64,000 nucleotides of DNA, from assembly GCA_026119855.1 (NCBI GenBank), contig JAOWBW010000105.1:1054001-1118000 (forward strand). Reading direction: 5' to 3'. This document shows, one piece after another, positions 45,148 to 56,149 of this stretch. Below the pieces are notes generated by a model that saw only the letters and a program-made list of their open reading frames with translations, was not told the DNA's origin and did no database searches. The translations under genes and the position numbers were made by a program. Positions within the stretch are counted from its first letter, which is position 1. Every line of letters begins with the position of its first letter. The stretch comes from Campanula takesimana (taxonomy: Eukaryota > Streptophyta > Magnoliopsida > Asterales > Campanulaceae).

Positions 45148-46029
45148 TCGAGAAAGCATTGAACAAAATAAGTTGACGTGGACCATGACTTATGTTCAAT
45201 ATGATATCGAAGGACAAAAGGATTGTGATATGTTCTATAAGGATAACGAGCTTCGTTAAGTTATATTAATTGGGTAATCATGATGGCTTGCTAGAGTCCG
45301 CTCATGATTTATGAGTTTGACCTTGGTTGGACTCATTACCAACTTAATATAATCCTATGGGGTCACACACAAAACAACGAATTGTCTAAAAGGCTAAAAT
45401 TGATTTTCTGCTGGTGCTCGGCCGAGCACCTCAAAGGACTCGGCCGAGAAAGAGAAAAAGAAAGGTAAAAATTAAAGTTGCTCGGCCGAGCACCTTATAA
45501 GACTCGGCCGAGCAGGCCCTGTTTGGGCCCAGATTACTGATTTCGTGTTTTGACGGGTTTTGACCTATTTCTCCTAAAAGGTTTAGGACTAATGAGTTTA
45601 AATACCTCTCTCTTAACCCTAATCAGAAAGTATTGATATTGTATCATTATTGGTAGCCTCCGTGTGTTTGAGAAACACATTCTTGAGTTTAGATTGAGAA
45701 TCAAAAGCTCAAGAACACCAATAAATTCATATAGCCTTTGAAGATTAGAAAAGCGTGTTTTCTAATGGGTCTAGCAATCCAGATCTAGAAACGTTCTAGA
45801 TATTCGTTCGCGTGTGGATACACATAGAGGATGCTTGCTTTAGCATCTCAAAGTTCGTGTTCTTGTGATCGTGATTCAAAGAAGCGCGAAGAACAAAGAT
45901 TGAAGATCTCAGAATTTAAAGCTCCATCACGGTTAGTGTTCTAAATTCATCTCCGTATTAATTTAATCATCTTGAATGGATCTAGATTTTGGGTTTATTC
46001 CGCTGCGCATGTTTGCACAAAACCCAACA
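45148..46029 (+). repeat. Element G: 3' two-thirds of LTR, inverted segment
   Basis: This matches the reverse complement of 33459-34250, and continues 85 bp further to the true LTR end (AAACCCAACA at 46029). It has the GC block with GTGCTCGGCCGAGCAC at 45412-45530 and a TATA-like TTTAAATA at 45597. The first 570 bp of the LTR are missing here and found at 49338-49911 on the other strand. Confidence 0.82.
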
Positions 46030-46030
46030 G

Positions 46031-46043
46031 TGGTATCAGAGCC
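46031..46043 (+). other. Primer binding site of element G (tRNA-iMet)
   Basis: TGGTATCAGAGCC one base after the LTR end. It shows that this LTR copy is a 5' LTR of a copia element now reading left to right. Confidence 0.85.
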
Positions 46044-48399
46044 CCGTTCATCATGATTATTTTAATAATATCATGTTGATAATATAATTGGATTATATGT
46101 GTTGGCATGCTATTTGAATTTAGATTCTTGATGTTTATGTGATTTGATTTTATGTATGTATATGTGATATATGGAGATCATAAAATCGCACCGTTTAAAT
46201 ACGTTATGTGGGATCTAAGATTGCAATAATAATTTGATTATTATGTTCCTTGTGATCATCAAAATTAATTGGATTAATTTGTTGATGATCCTTGATTCAT
46301 GAATAAATTGTTTATTCAAGGCTTTGATGAACATGGCGATTTGATCATCATGAACACAAAACCCTAATTGAATCGGGAAAGCAATTTTAGAATTAAAATT
46401 CGGAAAGGTCTGTTCTGAAGGTGGTGCTCGGCCGAGCAGTCCATAAGACTCGGCCGAGCAAGATAATCAGAAGGGTATAGATTTGAAACACACAGGTGCT
46501 CGGCCGAGCACCTCAAGGGACTCGGCCGAGCAGAAGGATTTTGGACATAATTTGTTTTTCAGATGGCTGGTTTTAGAAACCGTGTTTTCTGAAATTAAAT
46601 GTCATGTTCGAAATCACTTTGGATTGAACTTGTTTGTCAGATGGCTGGTTTAAGAAACCGTGTTTCCTGAAAACAAATCTCAAGGTCAAAGTAATCAATT
46701 GATGAGACAAAAGAATTTAGAATCGAGTTACTTTATGTAAGGGATTGTAGATGCCTTTTGGCTTAGTTTCGACCTTACATAGTTGTTTCTTCTAGTTTCT
46801 AAATTTGGTACGGGATTGTGGATGCCTTCTTGGCTTAGTTTTGACCGTAAAATCGTGCTCTCAATTATGTGTTGAAGAATTTATCCCCATAAATCAATCA
46901 CATGAAATCATGGTTTAATTAATGGGATTAATTAAATCATTAACCGATGCTTTACATGTTATGTGCTCATGAACATGTTACCATTTCTATATGAAAGAAC
47001 CTTCTTGAAATTTAAGTCTTGTGCCAACCCATGATAGACACTTGTAACTACACCGGGTAGTTTTATGTGGGCTCTGCCAAAGCGAGGTGCATTAATTCTA
47101 TCAGTGTATGAGCAAGATGAGTGAATGAGAGTTTCCTATGCGTTTATCATGGTTTGACTTAATTAGTCTATCAAAAGATAAAGTTTTGGGCCTAAGGCAC
47201 AAGATGAGATTAAAACATGTTTGACATAAGATGTCTACTTAAAATCTCATAAAAGATCTAAGAGTCACATATGATGTGATTGATAAAAGTTATCTACCTA
47301 ATTAATTTAATTTTGAGCAGTATCGCCAAAGCGGACTTAAAATTAAATTAAAGTTGGATCTTAGCCCACATGAATTATATTATAAAATTGTTGTATATGA
47401 AGGTTATATAATTTAGTGGGAGTATTTATGAAATACAAGTAATTTATCTCTTAAATGATTGGTATGAAATATATGTGTATATTTATTTGCATATTTGTGT
47501 AGAATATTAACCTTAACTTTAATTATGTTTGTTACTGCGATCTGTTCTTAAAAGGACAAAGTTAAAAAGAGAATGAAATTAATTTTTTTGATTGGATCAT
47601 GAGCTTAAGAATTGTTCTAAAGCAAGAACGAAAATTATACATTCTTAATAATCATAAGTAACCTAAATTGCAATATTAATTTGATTAATATGTCCCGTAG
47701 GATCATCAAAAATTTAATTTGATTAACTTGTTGATGATCTTAGATTCATGAGTAAATTGTTTATTCTTGGTTTTGATGACCATGATGATTGGATCACCAT
47801 GAACACCAAATTCTAATTGAATCAACGAAAGCAATTCTAAGAAATTTTTTGGAAATAAAATCTACCGCTTTTATAATATATAACTTTTGAGTTGAATTTA
47901 ATTGTCAGATAGCTGGTTTTAAAAACCGTGTTTCCTGAAATTAAATGTCCAGTTCATAAATTAATCTGGGATTGGATCTAGTTTCAGATGGCTAGTTTTC
48001 GAAACTGTGTTTCCTGAAAAGTGATGTCAATTCAGAATTCAGATAAACTAAAATCAGAATCTTGAATTGTTCTTGATTGCTGAAATTAGTTAAATTGACG
48101 AGACATATTTGTGCTCTCAATATCTGGACCATCATACGGAAAGATGAAGATCTAAGTCGAAAATTTGATTTTTGACTTAATGAATTTCTAAAAGGAAAGA
48201 GGATTAAAAGATAAAGATAAGACAAACGTTGTCAAACCTGAAGGAAATAATTGTGGCTAAAATTATAACTCTAAATGATTCAGTTTGGTAACGTGGCAAT
48301 TGGATTGACCATTTAAAATTGTAATCTAAATTCTGGATGATCAAAGAAAGTGAATGGTAGTGAGACTACCACTTGGGATATTTATGTTATAAAATTAAT
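46044..48399 (+). pseudogene. Element G: leader and decayed gag region
   Basis: There is no intact ORF; gag is unrecognisable. The leader has four palindromic CTCGGCCGAG words in two pairs (46423-46533) and four hairpins built on TCAG...GGTTT/AAACC...CTGA (46559, 46637, 47905 and 47984). Repeats of GGGATTGTRGATGCCTT occur at 46741 and 46813. Confidence 0.55.
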
Positions 48400-49337
48400 C
48401 TTTCTACCTCTAATTACTGGGTATTGGATACCGGATGTAGATCCCACATTTGTAAAATGTGCAAGAATTAGTAAATTGAAAGACTACTTAAGATAAATTT
48501 AATCTACGAATGGTAATGATGCAAGAGTTGCAACATTGTTCGTAGAACACTTATGAAGTGACTTTATTTATTAAGTAGAAAGTATTATTTTTTTATAAGA
48601 TAATGAAGGATATTTATTTCTTATTGAGAATAAGAAAGTACTTTATTTATTATGATTTACTTTATCGTATTATTAAATCATATAAATAAATCTCATATCT
48701 TAAATCTTGAAGAACAAAATAATAAATAAGGCTATAACATAAATAATTAAATTCTCAAGGCATTATTGTTTTGATCAAATAAAGGAGAAACACATATCTA
48801 AAATTCCACGGGACAGAGTTTTAAAGTCATACGATTTTGAATCATATGATATATGCAAATTTTATTTACTTGGATCAAGACATCTTTTACTAGGAGTAGT
48901 AAAAGGGCTAGTAACTTATTTGACCTAATACATGTTGATGTATGTGGTCCATTAAGTAGCAATGCTAAAAGAGGATTTTGGCGAGACTTGGTAAAACTAT
49001 TCAAAGATCTCGATTCGATCGTGATGATGAATAATTGAACCAAGAATTTGACAATCATTTTAAGATTGTGAAATTATTTCACAATTAACTCCACCAAGAA
49101 CACCATTCTGAATGATGTGTCTAAATGGAAAAATTGAACCTTATTGGATATGGTTCATTAGATGATAAAAGTCAAATTGATCTTCCATTATTTATTTTGG
49201 GGTTATGCATTGGAAATCGCTATAATTACACTAATTTGAGTTCCATCAAAATAGGTTCAAAGGTACCATATATGATATCAAATGAAAGAAAACTTGGTTT
49301 GTCTTTCACGAAGATTTAAGAAAGTGAGACCTTTTTT
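48400..49337 (+). pseudogene. Element G: protease and integrase remnant
   Basis: YWVLDTGCRSHICKM at about 48417 is the copia protease active site. SYDFESYDIC and LIHVDVCGPLSS (48830-48960) are the preintegrase zinc region and the first catalytic Asp of integrase. WGYALE at about 49200 and VPSK follow from the integrase C-terminal part. It has stops and indels throughout. The frame would continue in the minus-strand fragment 45147-44796 if the intervening inversion were undone. Confidence 0.75.
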
Positions 49338-49911
49338 AAAGGTAGATTGATTATGAGCAAATGATATTGATCTCATCAATTCATTTGAGCGTGGCCATGC
49401 ATTTCATCAATCTCACTCTATGAGTGGCCTAAGCAGATATCTCTCTTGAGGAGGGACAAATTCCATCTTGACTTATCATTCTTCCCTACAAGAATCCGAT
49501 TATGCCAATCATAGCCTTTATAACCACCCGGTTAGGGGTAGCGTTTGAGTACGTCAAACATAATGTTCATCATGTGGAAGACCATGATAATCTCAGGTCT
49601 AAGGATATCAAATGATATGACTATTATGAGATTTATTTATGACTTTTGATCATGACATAAATCTCATAGGCAGGTCAAGTCCAGTACTTGTTCTCCAACA
49701 AGTACACATAAGCTTAATTTGTATCATATACACATGATCATCATATGATCATCAATTAAACTTATACTAGTCCTTCATAAGTACTAGGGACGGAGATTAT
49801 TATAATAAACATGTAAAACATATAATAGTCCAGGGTTGTTATCTCCATAACAAATGAGAACATGATGTAACGCAAGGCCTTTCTCAAGGGCCTAGGGCAT
49901 AATCTCCAACA
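49338..49911 (-). repeat. Element G: first 574 bp of an LTR, minus strand
   Basis: This starts TGTTGGAGATTATG at 49911 (minus strand) and matches 34262-34829 closely. It stops at the inversion breakpoint near 49338. The bases after 49911 are D's own 3' end. Confidence 0.85.
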
Positions 49912-50099
49912 CTAATTTCTATCACCGCACCCCTTCTATCAACAAAAGTCACTCACACAGGGAGCTCACCTTTATCTCTTGTAATTTCAAAGTTCTTGTT
50001 TTCATCGAGTCTTTGCTTTTTTCTTGTCGATGTCCTCGGCGGATGTTTTGTTCTTTCTTCGACGCGTTTTGCTTTGCAATCCACGTCGCCGAGGGGCTC
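49912..50099 (+). other. 3' end of element D interior with polypurine tract
   Basis: A short non-coding piece of D between G and the right LTR. It ends in CCGAGGGGCTC (50089-50099), the polypurine tract, followed by TGTAGACACC. The core AGGGGCT recurs many times in D's post-gag region. Confidence 0.7.
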
Positions 50100-51300
50100 T
50101 GTAGACACCCCGCCTTGGACCTCTCACCCCGATTGCATACATAGTTTTTTATTTATTTTACTTATTTTTGTTGATTTATGTTACTTCGGTCAAGTTCCTA
50201 ACTGATTCCGTTAGTTTTGGACTAAACTGCATAACAGAATTAACTTTAGATTTATTTCTGTCATTCTGTCTTTTTCACCCGCGGGAGCCTCCGGCACAGC
50301 TTGTGGGCTGCGCGCGCGTCTCGCCCCTAAAGCCAGACTCGCGCGCCTCCCATTATGGCAGTTACGGATTGCAGTCTTTTCCCTCCTTTTTCTTGGTCAC
50401 AAAAAAATTCTTTTTACATCCACATTCATCCCCCTTTATTTCATAACTCCCAAATCCCGTATTCTAGCTTTTTCCTTAAAACAAAATATTTGATCTTTAT
50501 TTTATTTGATTTCTTCTTTATTATTGGATTTTCTTTATTTTCTTATTGGTTAGAAAAACTTATTTTCCTCTCTTTTTCACCTATAAAAACCTCTCTTTTT
50601 TACCTTAGAAAGGGACTCTTTTTGGACTTGAAACTTCTTCACAAACACACTATACACATTTCTCTCCAAGAGTTCTTGACAAAGAATTCTATTCAAGCAA
50701 CAAAACTCTACACAAACTCTTTTCAAGTCAAGTTTGAAGTTCTTCATTTCTAAAGGTACTTAATTCTTCTTCTTTTATTTTACTTGTCTTAGTCAATGTA
50801 TGCAATCCCTATCAAATGGGACATGACCAACTAATCACTTTATTACATTAAAGTTGGTTAAGGTTATCTCCCTACATTCCAACTCTACTTTAATTTCTCC
50901 ATTTCATATTAATGTAATTATTAGAATAGTTTGACATGTAATCTTTAAGCATTAATATAATAAAACAATTTATCTTTTATTTCCCTTTTCTTTCCCTCAC
51001 AATTGTTAGCACATTTCTCATATTAAAATAAGGACATTTAGCATTAGAACACCTTTAGTAGCAAGACACGCGTAAGCGGGGCGGAGTGGGTGTTTAAGTA
51101 TGTCCCACTCCGTCATCTAACCTCCGAACCCTTCTCTTCCCGAATCTCTAGTTTTGTATATAAAATTAGGCTATTTCTTTAGGTTTTTCTTATGTTCCCA
51201 CAATAACATAGGTGGCGACTCTAACAAATTAAAACAAGTTAGACATCCTAGGATAATTCACCGCTCTAGCCAAGTAGTGGGCTTTCCCGGGGTATCTACA
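50100..51300 (+). repeat. 3' LTR of element D
   Basis: This LTR is 1,201 bp. It differs from the left LTR by scattered substitutions and small indels (for example about 10 extra bp at 51050). It is followed by the TSD AGTTG at 51301-51305 and then by gag of element A. Confidence 0.92.
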
Positions 51301-51305
51301 AGTTG

Positions 51306-51386
51306 TCACGACATGCTCAAATAGAGGTGTGAGTGTTCTCAAAATTTTCTCCATAATCGCTAAATCTTCAACTTTTTCTCTATTTG
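51306..51386 (-). pseudogene. Element A: gag fragment between D and E
   Basis: On the minus strand this encodes KILRTLTPLFEHVV, which continues directly into TTIEESKDL at 26305, a standard copia Gag sequence. It proves that D inserted into A's gag. It is cut again at 51387 by element E. Confidence 0.85.
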
Positions 51387-53658
51387 TGTCACGACCCGAA
51401 ATCTAGGCTCTATTTTATTAGTAATAAATAATTATTATTTAATTAATTGCTTATTTATTTATTTAAATTATTATTTATTTAAATATTTATGTGTGCAACT
51501 TATGTGTTATAATAATTATGCCTAGCATTTTAACTGGGTCATTTGTGCTAGTGTAAAAGTGTTGAGTCTTATTAGTTAGTGGGGAGTTTAATTGAAGAGG
51601 TAGTATTGGGGGAGGGGCCTTTTTGTAACATTTCAAACATTTTTCATACTCCCTCCCTACTCCCCTCACCTCCCTCACCATTCTCACACTCCACCTCCCT
51701 CTCTCTCCCTGGAAACTCTCTCTCTCTCTCTTGTGTTGTGGTAAGTTTTCTTCCTCTCCTTCTCTCTTCATTTACTCCTTCTTCCTCTCATTATTGTTCA
51801 TTTCTTAAAACGTGAACATTGTTTAGATCGTCGATAGGATCGCGTAGAATCAAAAAGAATTGAATTCCGTCAACTTTGAGAAAATTCAAGTAAGTTACTT
51901 TTTCCCCATTTTGATGCTAAAATGTTCATATCATGTTTATATGATGTTTGATGTGTTATATTTGAAGTTTGGTTGAGTTTAGAATTTATTTTGAATTTAT
52001 TTGAGTTTTTGGGTAAAAATGGTGAAATCTTGAATGTGGGGATTTGGTGTTGGTTTGGATGATTAAAGGGTGTTATTTAGGTTCCCTTTAGGTTGGATGT
52101 TGTTTAGGAGCTTTAGAAATGTATTGGGAAGCTTTGATTTTGATAACTTTAGTGAAGGTTGTGTTTTGGTTCGAAATTTGTAAACCCAGGAAGAATCTGG
52201 GCATTGTTCTTCTGGCATGGTCGTGCTCCTTTTTTTGGCACGGTCGTGCCACATTCACTTTCCCTCTCGTAATGGTTGGCACGGTCGTGCTCCTTTATTT
52301 GGCACGGTCGTGCAACAATTCCCTTTCCTCCCGTCATGATTGGCACGGTCGTGCCACTCTCTTAGGCACGGTCGCGCCAAAATTACCTTCCCTCTCGTAA
52401 TGTTTGGCACGGTCGTGCCACTTTCTTAGGCACGGTCGTGCCAAGCTAGAATTCTGGTATATTCTTCCCTTTTCTTCTAAAATTGTTTCCTCCATAACTT
52501 TCTCATCCGAACTCCGTTTTGGACGAATAAACTATCATTTTAAAGCTCTCCTTGATCTCTTCGAGATGAGTGAATAGTTTTGCTTGTGTGCTTGAGTTAA
52601 CTGGATCCTTTGTGATCAAATGTGATAAGATATTGGTGTTATTATTGTGGAAATTATTAGAGCACCTTAATTGGTTATTGTTAGTGCATTTCACTTTCTT
52701 GGTGACTTCTTGGTATGGTTCCCTACTTTGGAACCTTAAGTTGTTTATTCATGCTATATTATTATTACTTAGCATTTATTTGGAAGCCCAGCTGGCATAT
52801 TTGTTGCATCGGGCGATGGGAAAGATTATAATGGCAAAGCCAAGTCCATTATAATGTTGACCATTGTTTTGCCCCCTTCTTTACCCCTTCTCCAGATTGG
52901 CCTTGGAAAGGATAAGTCAGCGTTCCTTTGTGAATGTATCTGGCTAGCGGGCATGACTTTGTGTCATGGTCCTTGTCCCTTGTGACACTTTTATGTAATT
53001 GGTTCCGGTACCGGGGTTTTCTCTTCGGCTTTCATGCTATTATGAAGATGATGATTGGTTGATTATTGAAGCTGCGCAGCGATCCTTTATTTGGATGTAC
53101 CAGTTTGGAAAACCTTGGCTATATCCTTTGTTATGTGTTTATTTCCGCTGCTATCTGTTATGTGATAAATGCTATGTGCTATGTGATATTTATTATTGCT
53201 TATCGCTTCGTGCATCATAGCATGTCATGTAGTTGCATTAGTAACTTATTGAGATTTATCTCACCCCCTTTTCTTTTATCTTTGTTTTTCCTTAACCCCC
53301 CCCCCAGGTGCTATGGATTAGTCTCGCTGATCACGAGAAAGAGGACGTCGAGTGTGGATCCATTCTTTTGGGGAAGGTTGATATAGGTTGGTTTACATTA
53401 TGTAAATGTGTAACCATTTTGGGATAGTTGTACCAAACAATGACGTCACTAAGAATTGTATATTTGTATTTTGTTGGGCATAAACTTGTGGAAGTTTATG
53501 ATAGTTGTAATTGGTCTTTATCAAACTTGGTTTTGTAAAACTTTGGATCATCACCTTTTGGTATCAAATGGAATTTTTAACTTCGGTATTTTGAGTTTTG
53601 GTTTTAGAGTCGACGTCCAGATCGCGGTCTCGGGCCCGCGGGGTTCGGAGTCGCGACA
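51387..53658 (+). repeat. 5' LTR of element E
   Basis: This LTR is 2,272 bp, TGTCACGACCC to GTCGCGACA. It contains a block of palindromic GGCACGGTCGTGCC repeats (52214-52450), and a leader-like region with a C-run at 53297-53305 matching the GGGGGG tracts of the I LTRs. Confidence 0.92.
52214..52450. repeat. Paired GGCACGGTCGTGCC hairpins in the E LTR
   Basis: Eight copies of GGCAYGGTCGTGCC or close variants, arranged as pairs about 20 bp apart, with pairs separated by about 60 bp of pyrimidine-rich sequence. Each copy has six-base arms GGCACG/CGTGCC around GT. Confidence 0.9.
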
Positions 53659-53660
53659 GT

Positions 53661-53673
53661 TGGTATCAGAGCC
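53661..53673 (+). other. Primer binding site of element E (tRNA-iMet)
   Basis: TGGTATCAGAGCC two bases after the LTR. Confidence 0.9.
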
Positions 53674-53778
53674 TGGCTTTAGCTCTAAGTATAAGTCTAG
53701 GTGGATTAGTATGACCTAGGTGGGTAGTAGTGTGCGGAGTGATTAACGGTTGATGTTTTATGCAGGTAATTGTTCTCA

Positions 53779-54975
53779 ATGTCTGGAAGAAGAAACAGAG
53801 GAGGTATTAGTGGGGCACAGAATCAGAATGATACAAGGGAAGAAGCACTTGCTATGTTTCAAGGCATGTTCGAGGCGGCCATGAAGGCCATACATGATCA
53901 AGGTCCGAGGGTAGAACAAGCACCACCCCGCTATGGATTGGAGAAATTTCTGAAGTTGAAACCGGTTGAATTCAATGGGGAACCCGATGTTCGGAAAGCT
54001 GAGTTGTGGATTGAGTCGATGGAGAATATTTATGATGTATTTGGTTGCTCGGATGAGGACAAGGTCCAGTTTGCGGCTTACAAGCTTGTGGGTGCCGCCG
54101 AGCATTGGTGGAAAGGTGTTAAGGCTGCTTGGGATGATACTCACACGGTGTATGAGTGGGAGTTGTTTGTGCGCAAATTCAAGGAGCATTTCATTCCGGT
54201 TGTTGATCAAAACCGAAAGGAGATCGAGCTACTCAACCTAGAGCAAGGTGTGTTGTCTATAGCACAATACTCGGCTAAGTTCATAGAATTAGCCCGGTAT
54301 TGCGACTATTTGGTGAGGACCGAGGAACAAAAGGCTATGAGATTCATTCGGGGATTGAAGACCTCCATCCGTACTCAACTTATTGCCTAACGGATTGTGA
54401 CTTTCCAAGATGCGGTGGACCCAGCCTACTTAATAGAGCAAGATATTGGGGAGCACAAAAGGAAGACCGAGGCTGCGGGTGCGGGTAAACCGGGAAGCCA
54501 TGTTAAGTCTTAACCTCATCACCGTTCCGACAATAGAGGTAACCCGGGAGCATCATCTCAGTTTAAAGGGCAAACAGCACCGAGGAATTTGGGTACTAGT
54601 CCGGGGATTCAGAATAGGAAGCCTTGTACCTTTTGTCAGAAGGTAGGCCATTCGGAGGATAGGTGTTGGAAAAAGCAAGGCAAGTGTACCAATTGTGGTG
54701 AAATGGGGCACTTTGCGAGAGAGTGCACGAGGTACCGAGGACAAGCATCCGGGTCAGGAGTTGGTACTAATCAGGGTCAGAAAAGGGATGCTGCTGGGAA
54801 GCCCAAAGTTCAAGGGAAGGTTTATGCCATGAACCAACAACAAGCTACCGATGATCCATCCGTTATTGGAGGTATTGTTTCTGTGTCTAATGTGAGCGCA
54901 CGAGCGTTAGTAGATCCAGGATCATCTCATTCATACATTTCTGTGCAATTTGCTTCCATGTTAAATGCTGCATTC
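53779..54975 (+). pseudogene. Gag and protease start of element E
   Basis: One frame of 399 codons with two nonsense codons (54388-54390 and 54511-54513), both TAA where Gln CAA is likely. The ATG at 53779 begins MSGRRNRGGIS. The retrotransposon gag domain (AELWIESMENIYDVFGC, TVYEWELFVRKFKEHF) covers residues 60-205. Two CCHC-type knuckles follow: CTFCQKVGHSEDRC and CTNCGEMGHFAREC (about residues 284-315). The protease active site ALVDPGSSHSYIS begins at about 54903. The frame is cut by F at 54976. Except for the two stops the protein is intact, so E is younger than I or under less decay. Confidence 0.9.
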
Positions 54976-55308
54976 TGTTAGTACCCGACCTGAAAATGAG
55001 TTTATTAGGGCTTTCCCAAATATACAAGGACTTTATAGGAATTAGAAACCTTGCAAAGACTTGTCCTGGATTCCCAAAATATCCCATTTATGACAAAATC
55101 CATCAAAATAGGCAACTTAGGGTTACCATAAAGCAACAGTGAAACCCTAGCTTGAAAATCAAGTCAGCCGGCAGCCTTGGCCACGCGGCCAACATTGCTC
55201 CGCGTTGATCTTGGCCACGCGGCCACTCTTGTAACCGGCATCAACAATGGCCAGGCGGCCAACCTCGCGCCGGATGATCTGGACCATCAGATCCTCCCAT
55301 CAGTTTAC

Positions 55309-55316
55309 TATATAAA
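55309..55316 (+). promoter_or_regulatory. TATA box in the LTR of F
   Basis: TATATAAA directly downstream of the GC-rich palindromes. It would start transcription near 55345. Confidence 0.65.
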
Positions 55317-55801
55317 CCACTCCATTCCATTGGTTTTGGGGCCGATTTTGAGAGTTCTAAAGTACAAATTTTGGAGTTCTTAAACACAATTTTGCTCTCT
55401 AATTAGCATTCAAACCTCCAAGAAGATCAAGGTTTATTTCTTGCCAACATAGGTAAGTTTTCTAACTTATTTCTTCACGTTCTTGCATTATTTCTAATGT
55501 AGATCTTTAATATTCATGTTCTTGCATGTTTATTCATAGTTTCTTCATATGCTTCGCATGTTTATTCATATGTTCATATATGTTCTTCATATGTTCATCG
55601 TGTTCATAGATTAAAACCTTATTTATGATATATTTAGGGTTGCGATCTTCATAATTACATGTTATTTCATAGCCGATGATGATCGAGGGTTCATCAACCC
55701 GAGGATGATCTAGGAACTACTTCTAAACCCTAATCTTTAGGTAATTCCCCCCTCATTATGCATGATCCCGATTCTTCTGCCTATTCTAAATTCTTCTCGA
55801 A

Positions 55802-55859
55802 CTACGCTGACCTGAGCTTCTCACATTGAGAGGAACGTAGGCAATCTTCGGATCCGGTC
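55802..55859 (+). ncRNA. CTACG pseudoknot motif, F LTR copy
   Basis: CTACG (55802-55806) pairs with CGTAG (55836-55840), and GACC (55809-55812) with GGTC (55856-55859). A small inner hairpin CTTCTC/GAGAGG is possible. Confidence 0.5.
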
Positions 55860-56081
55860 TCAAACACTAACACACTACTAACACATTCATCATGATAGAA
55901 AGACCGATCATTCGGGCAATAGGAGTGATAACGTCCAATATTCTTCTCTTGTTGTAATTTGACCCCCGAACCCATTAACATGCTTTTTCTCAATGTTTTG
56001 GCTATAATTAAAACGGCGTGGCGACTCTCATAATTTTAATGTTACTATGAATATCCCAAATTCAAACACACGTATTCACAG

Positions 56082-56099
56082 TGGCGACTCCGCTGGGGA
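56082..56099 (+). other. Primer binding site of element F (tRNA-Arg)
   Basis: TGGCGACTCCGCTGGGGA one base after the LTR, identical to D. Confidence 0.87.
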
Positions 56100-56149
56100 A
56101 TGCTTTGAAACTTTTTCAAACTTAGTGGGTCTAACTTTCGTCACATCAT

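Larger units (their letters stand above)
26306..51300 (+). mobile_element. Element D: Tat/Ogre-like LTR retrotransposon carrying nested insertions
   Basis: The limits are set by LTRs starting TGTAGACACC and ending TATCTACA, with AGTTG duplicated at 26301-26305 and 51301-51305. A PBS matching tRNA-Arg follows the left LTR, which is known for Ogre/Tat elements. D's own DNA is 26306-33458 and 49912-51300, about 8.5 kb; the 16.4 kb between are later insertions and rearranged pieces (G, LINE scrap, Athila-like piece, H). D encodes only a short Gag-like ORF and no recognisable protease, RT or integrase, so it was non-autonomous or has lost pol where G joins it. Confidence 0.88.
51387..54975 (+). 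mobile_element. Element E: Ty3/gypsy chromovirus of the I family, 5' part
   Basis: This is the 5' LTR, PBS, gag and the first codons of protease of a plus-strand element whose LTR start, Gag and zinc knuckles match element I. It is interrupted at 54976 by element F; the rest must lie beyond the window. The presumed left TSD is ATTTG (51382-51386), but its partner is not visible. Confidence 0.88.
54976..56080 (+). repeat. 5' LTR of element F
   Basis: This LTR is 1,105 bp and ends ATTCACA. The GC-rich block with TTGGCCACGCGGCCA repeats is at 55166-55273, and a TATA box TATATAAA at 55309-55316 follows within 40 bp. A pseudoknot motif lies at 55802-55859 in the presumed U5. TGGCGACTC at 56019-56027 repeats the start of the PBS. 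Confidence 0.88.

Noticed and set aside
48853..49038. Short plus-strand protein as a host gene
   Set aside because: LIHVDVCGPLSS is copia integrase; it belongs to element G.
34838..49942. Reverse-complement 12-mers GATAGAAGGGGT (34838) and ACCCCTTCTATC (about 49931) beside two G LTR copies, as an insertion signature
   Set aside because: One lies in a LINE scrap and the other in D; no further homology extends from them, so chance is likely.
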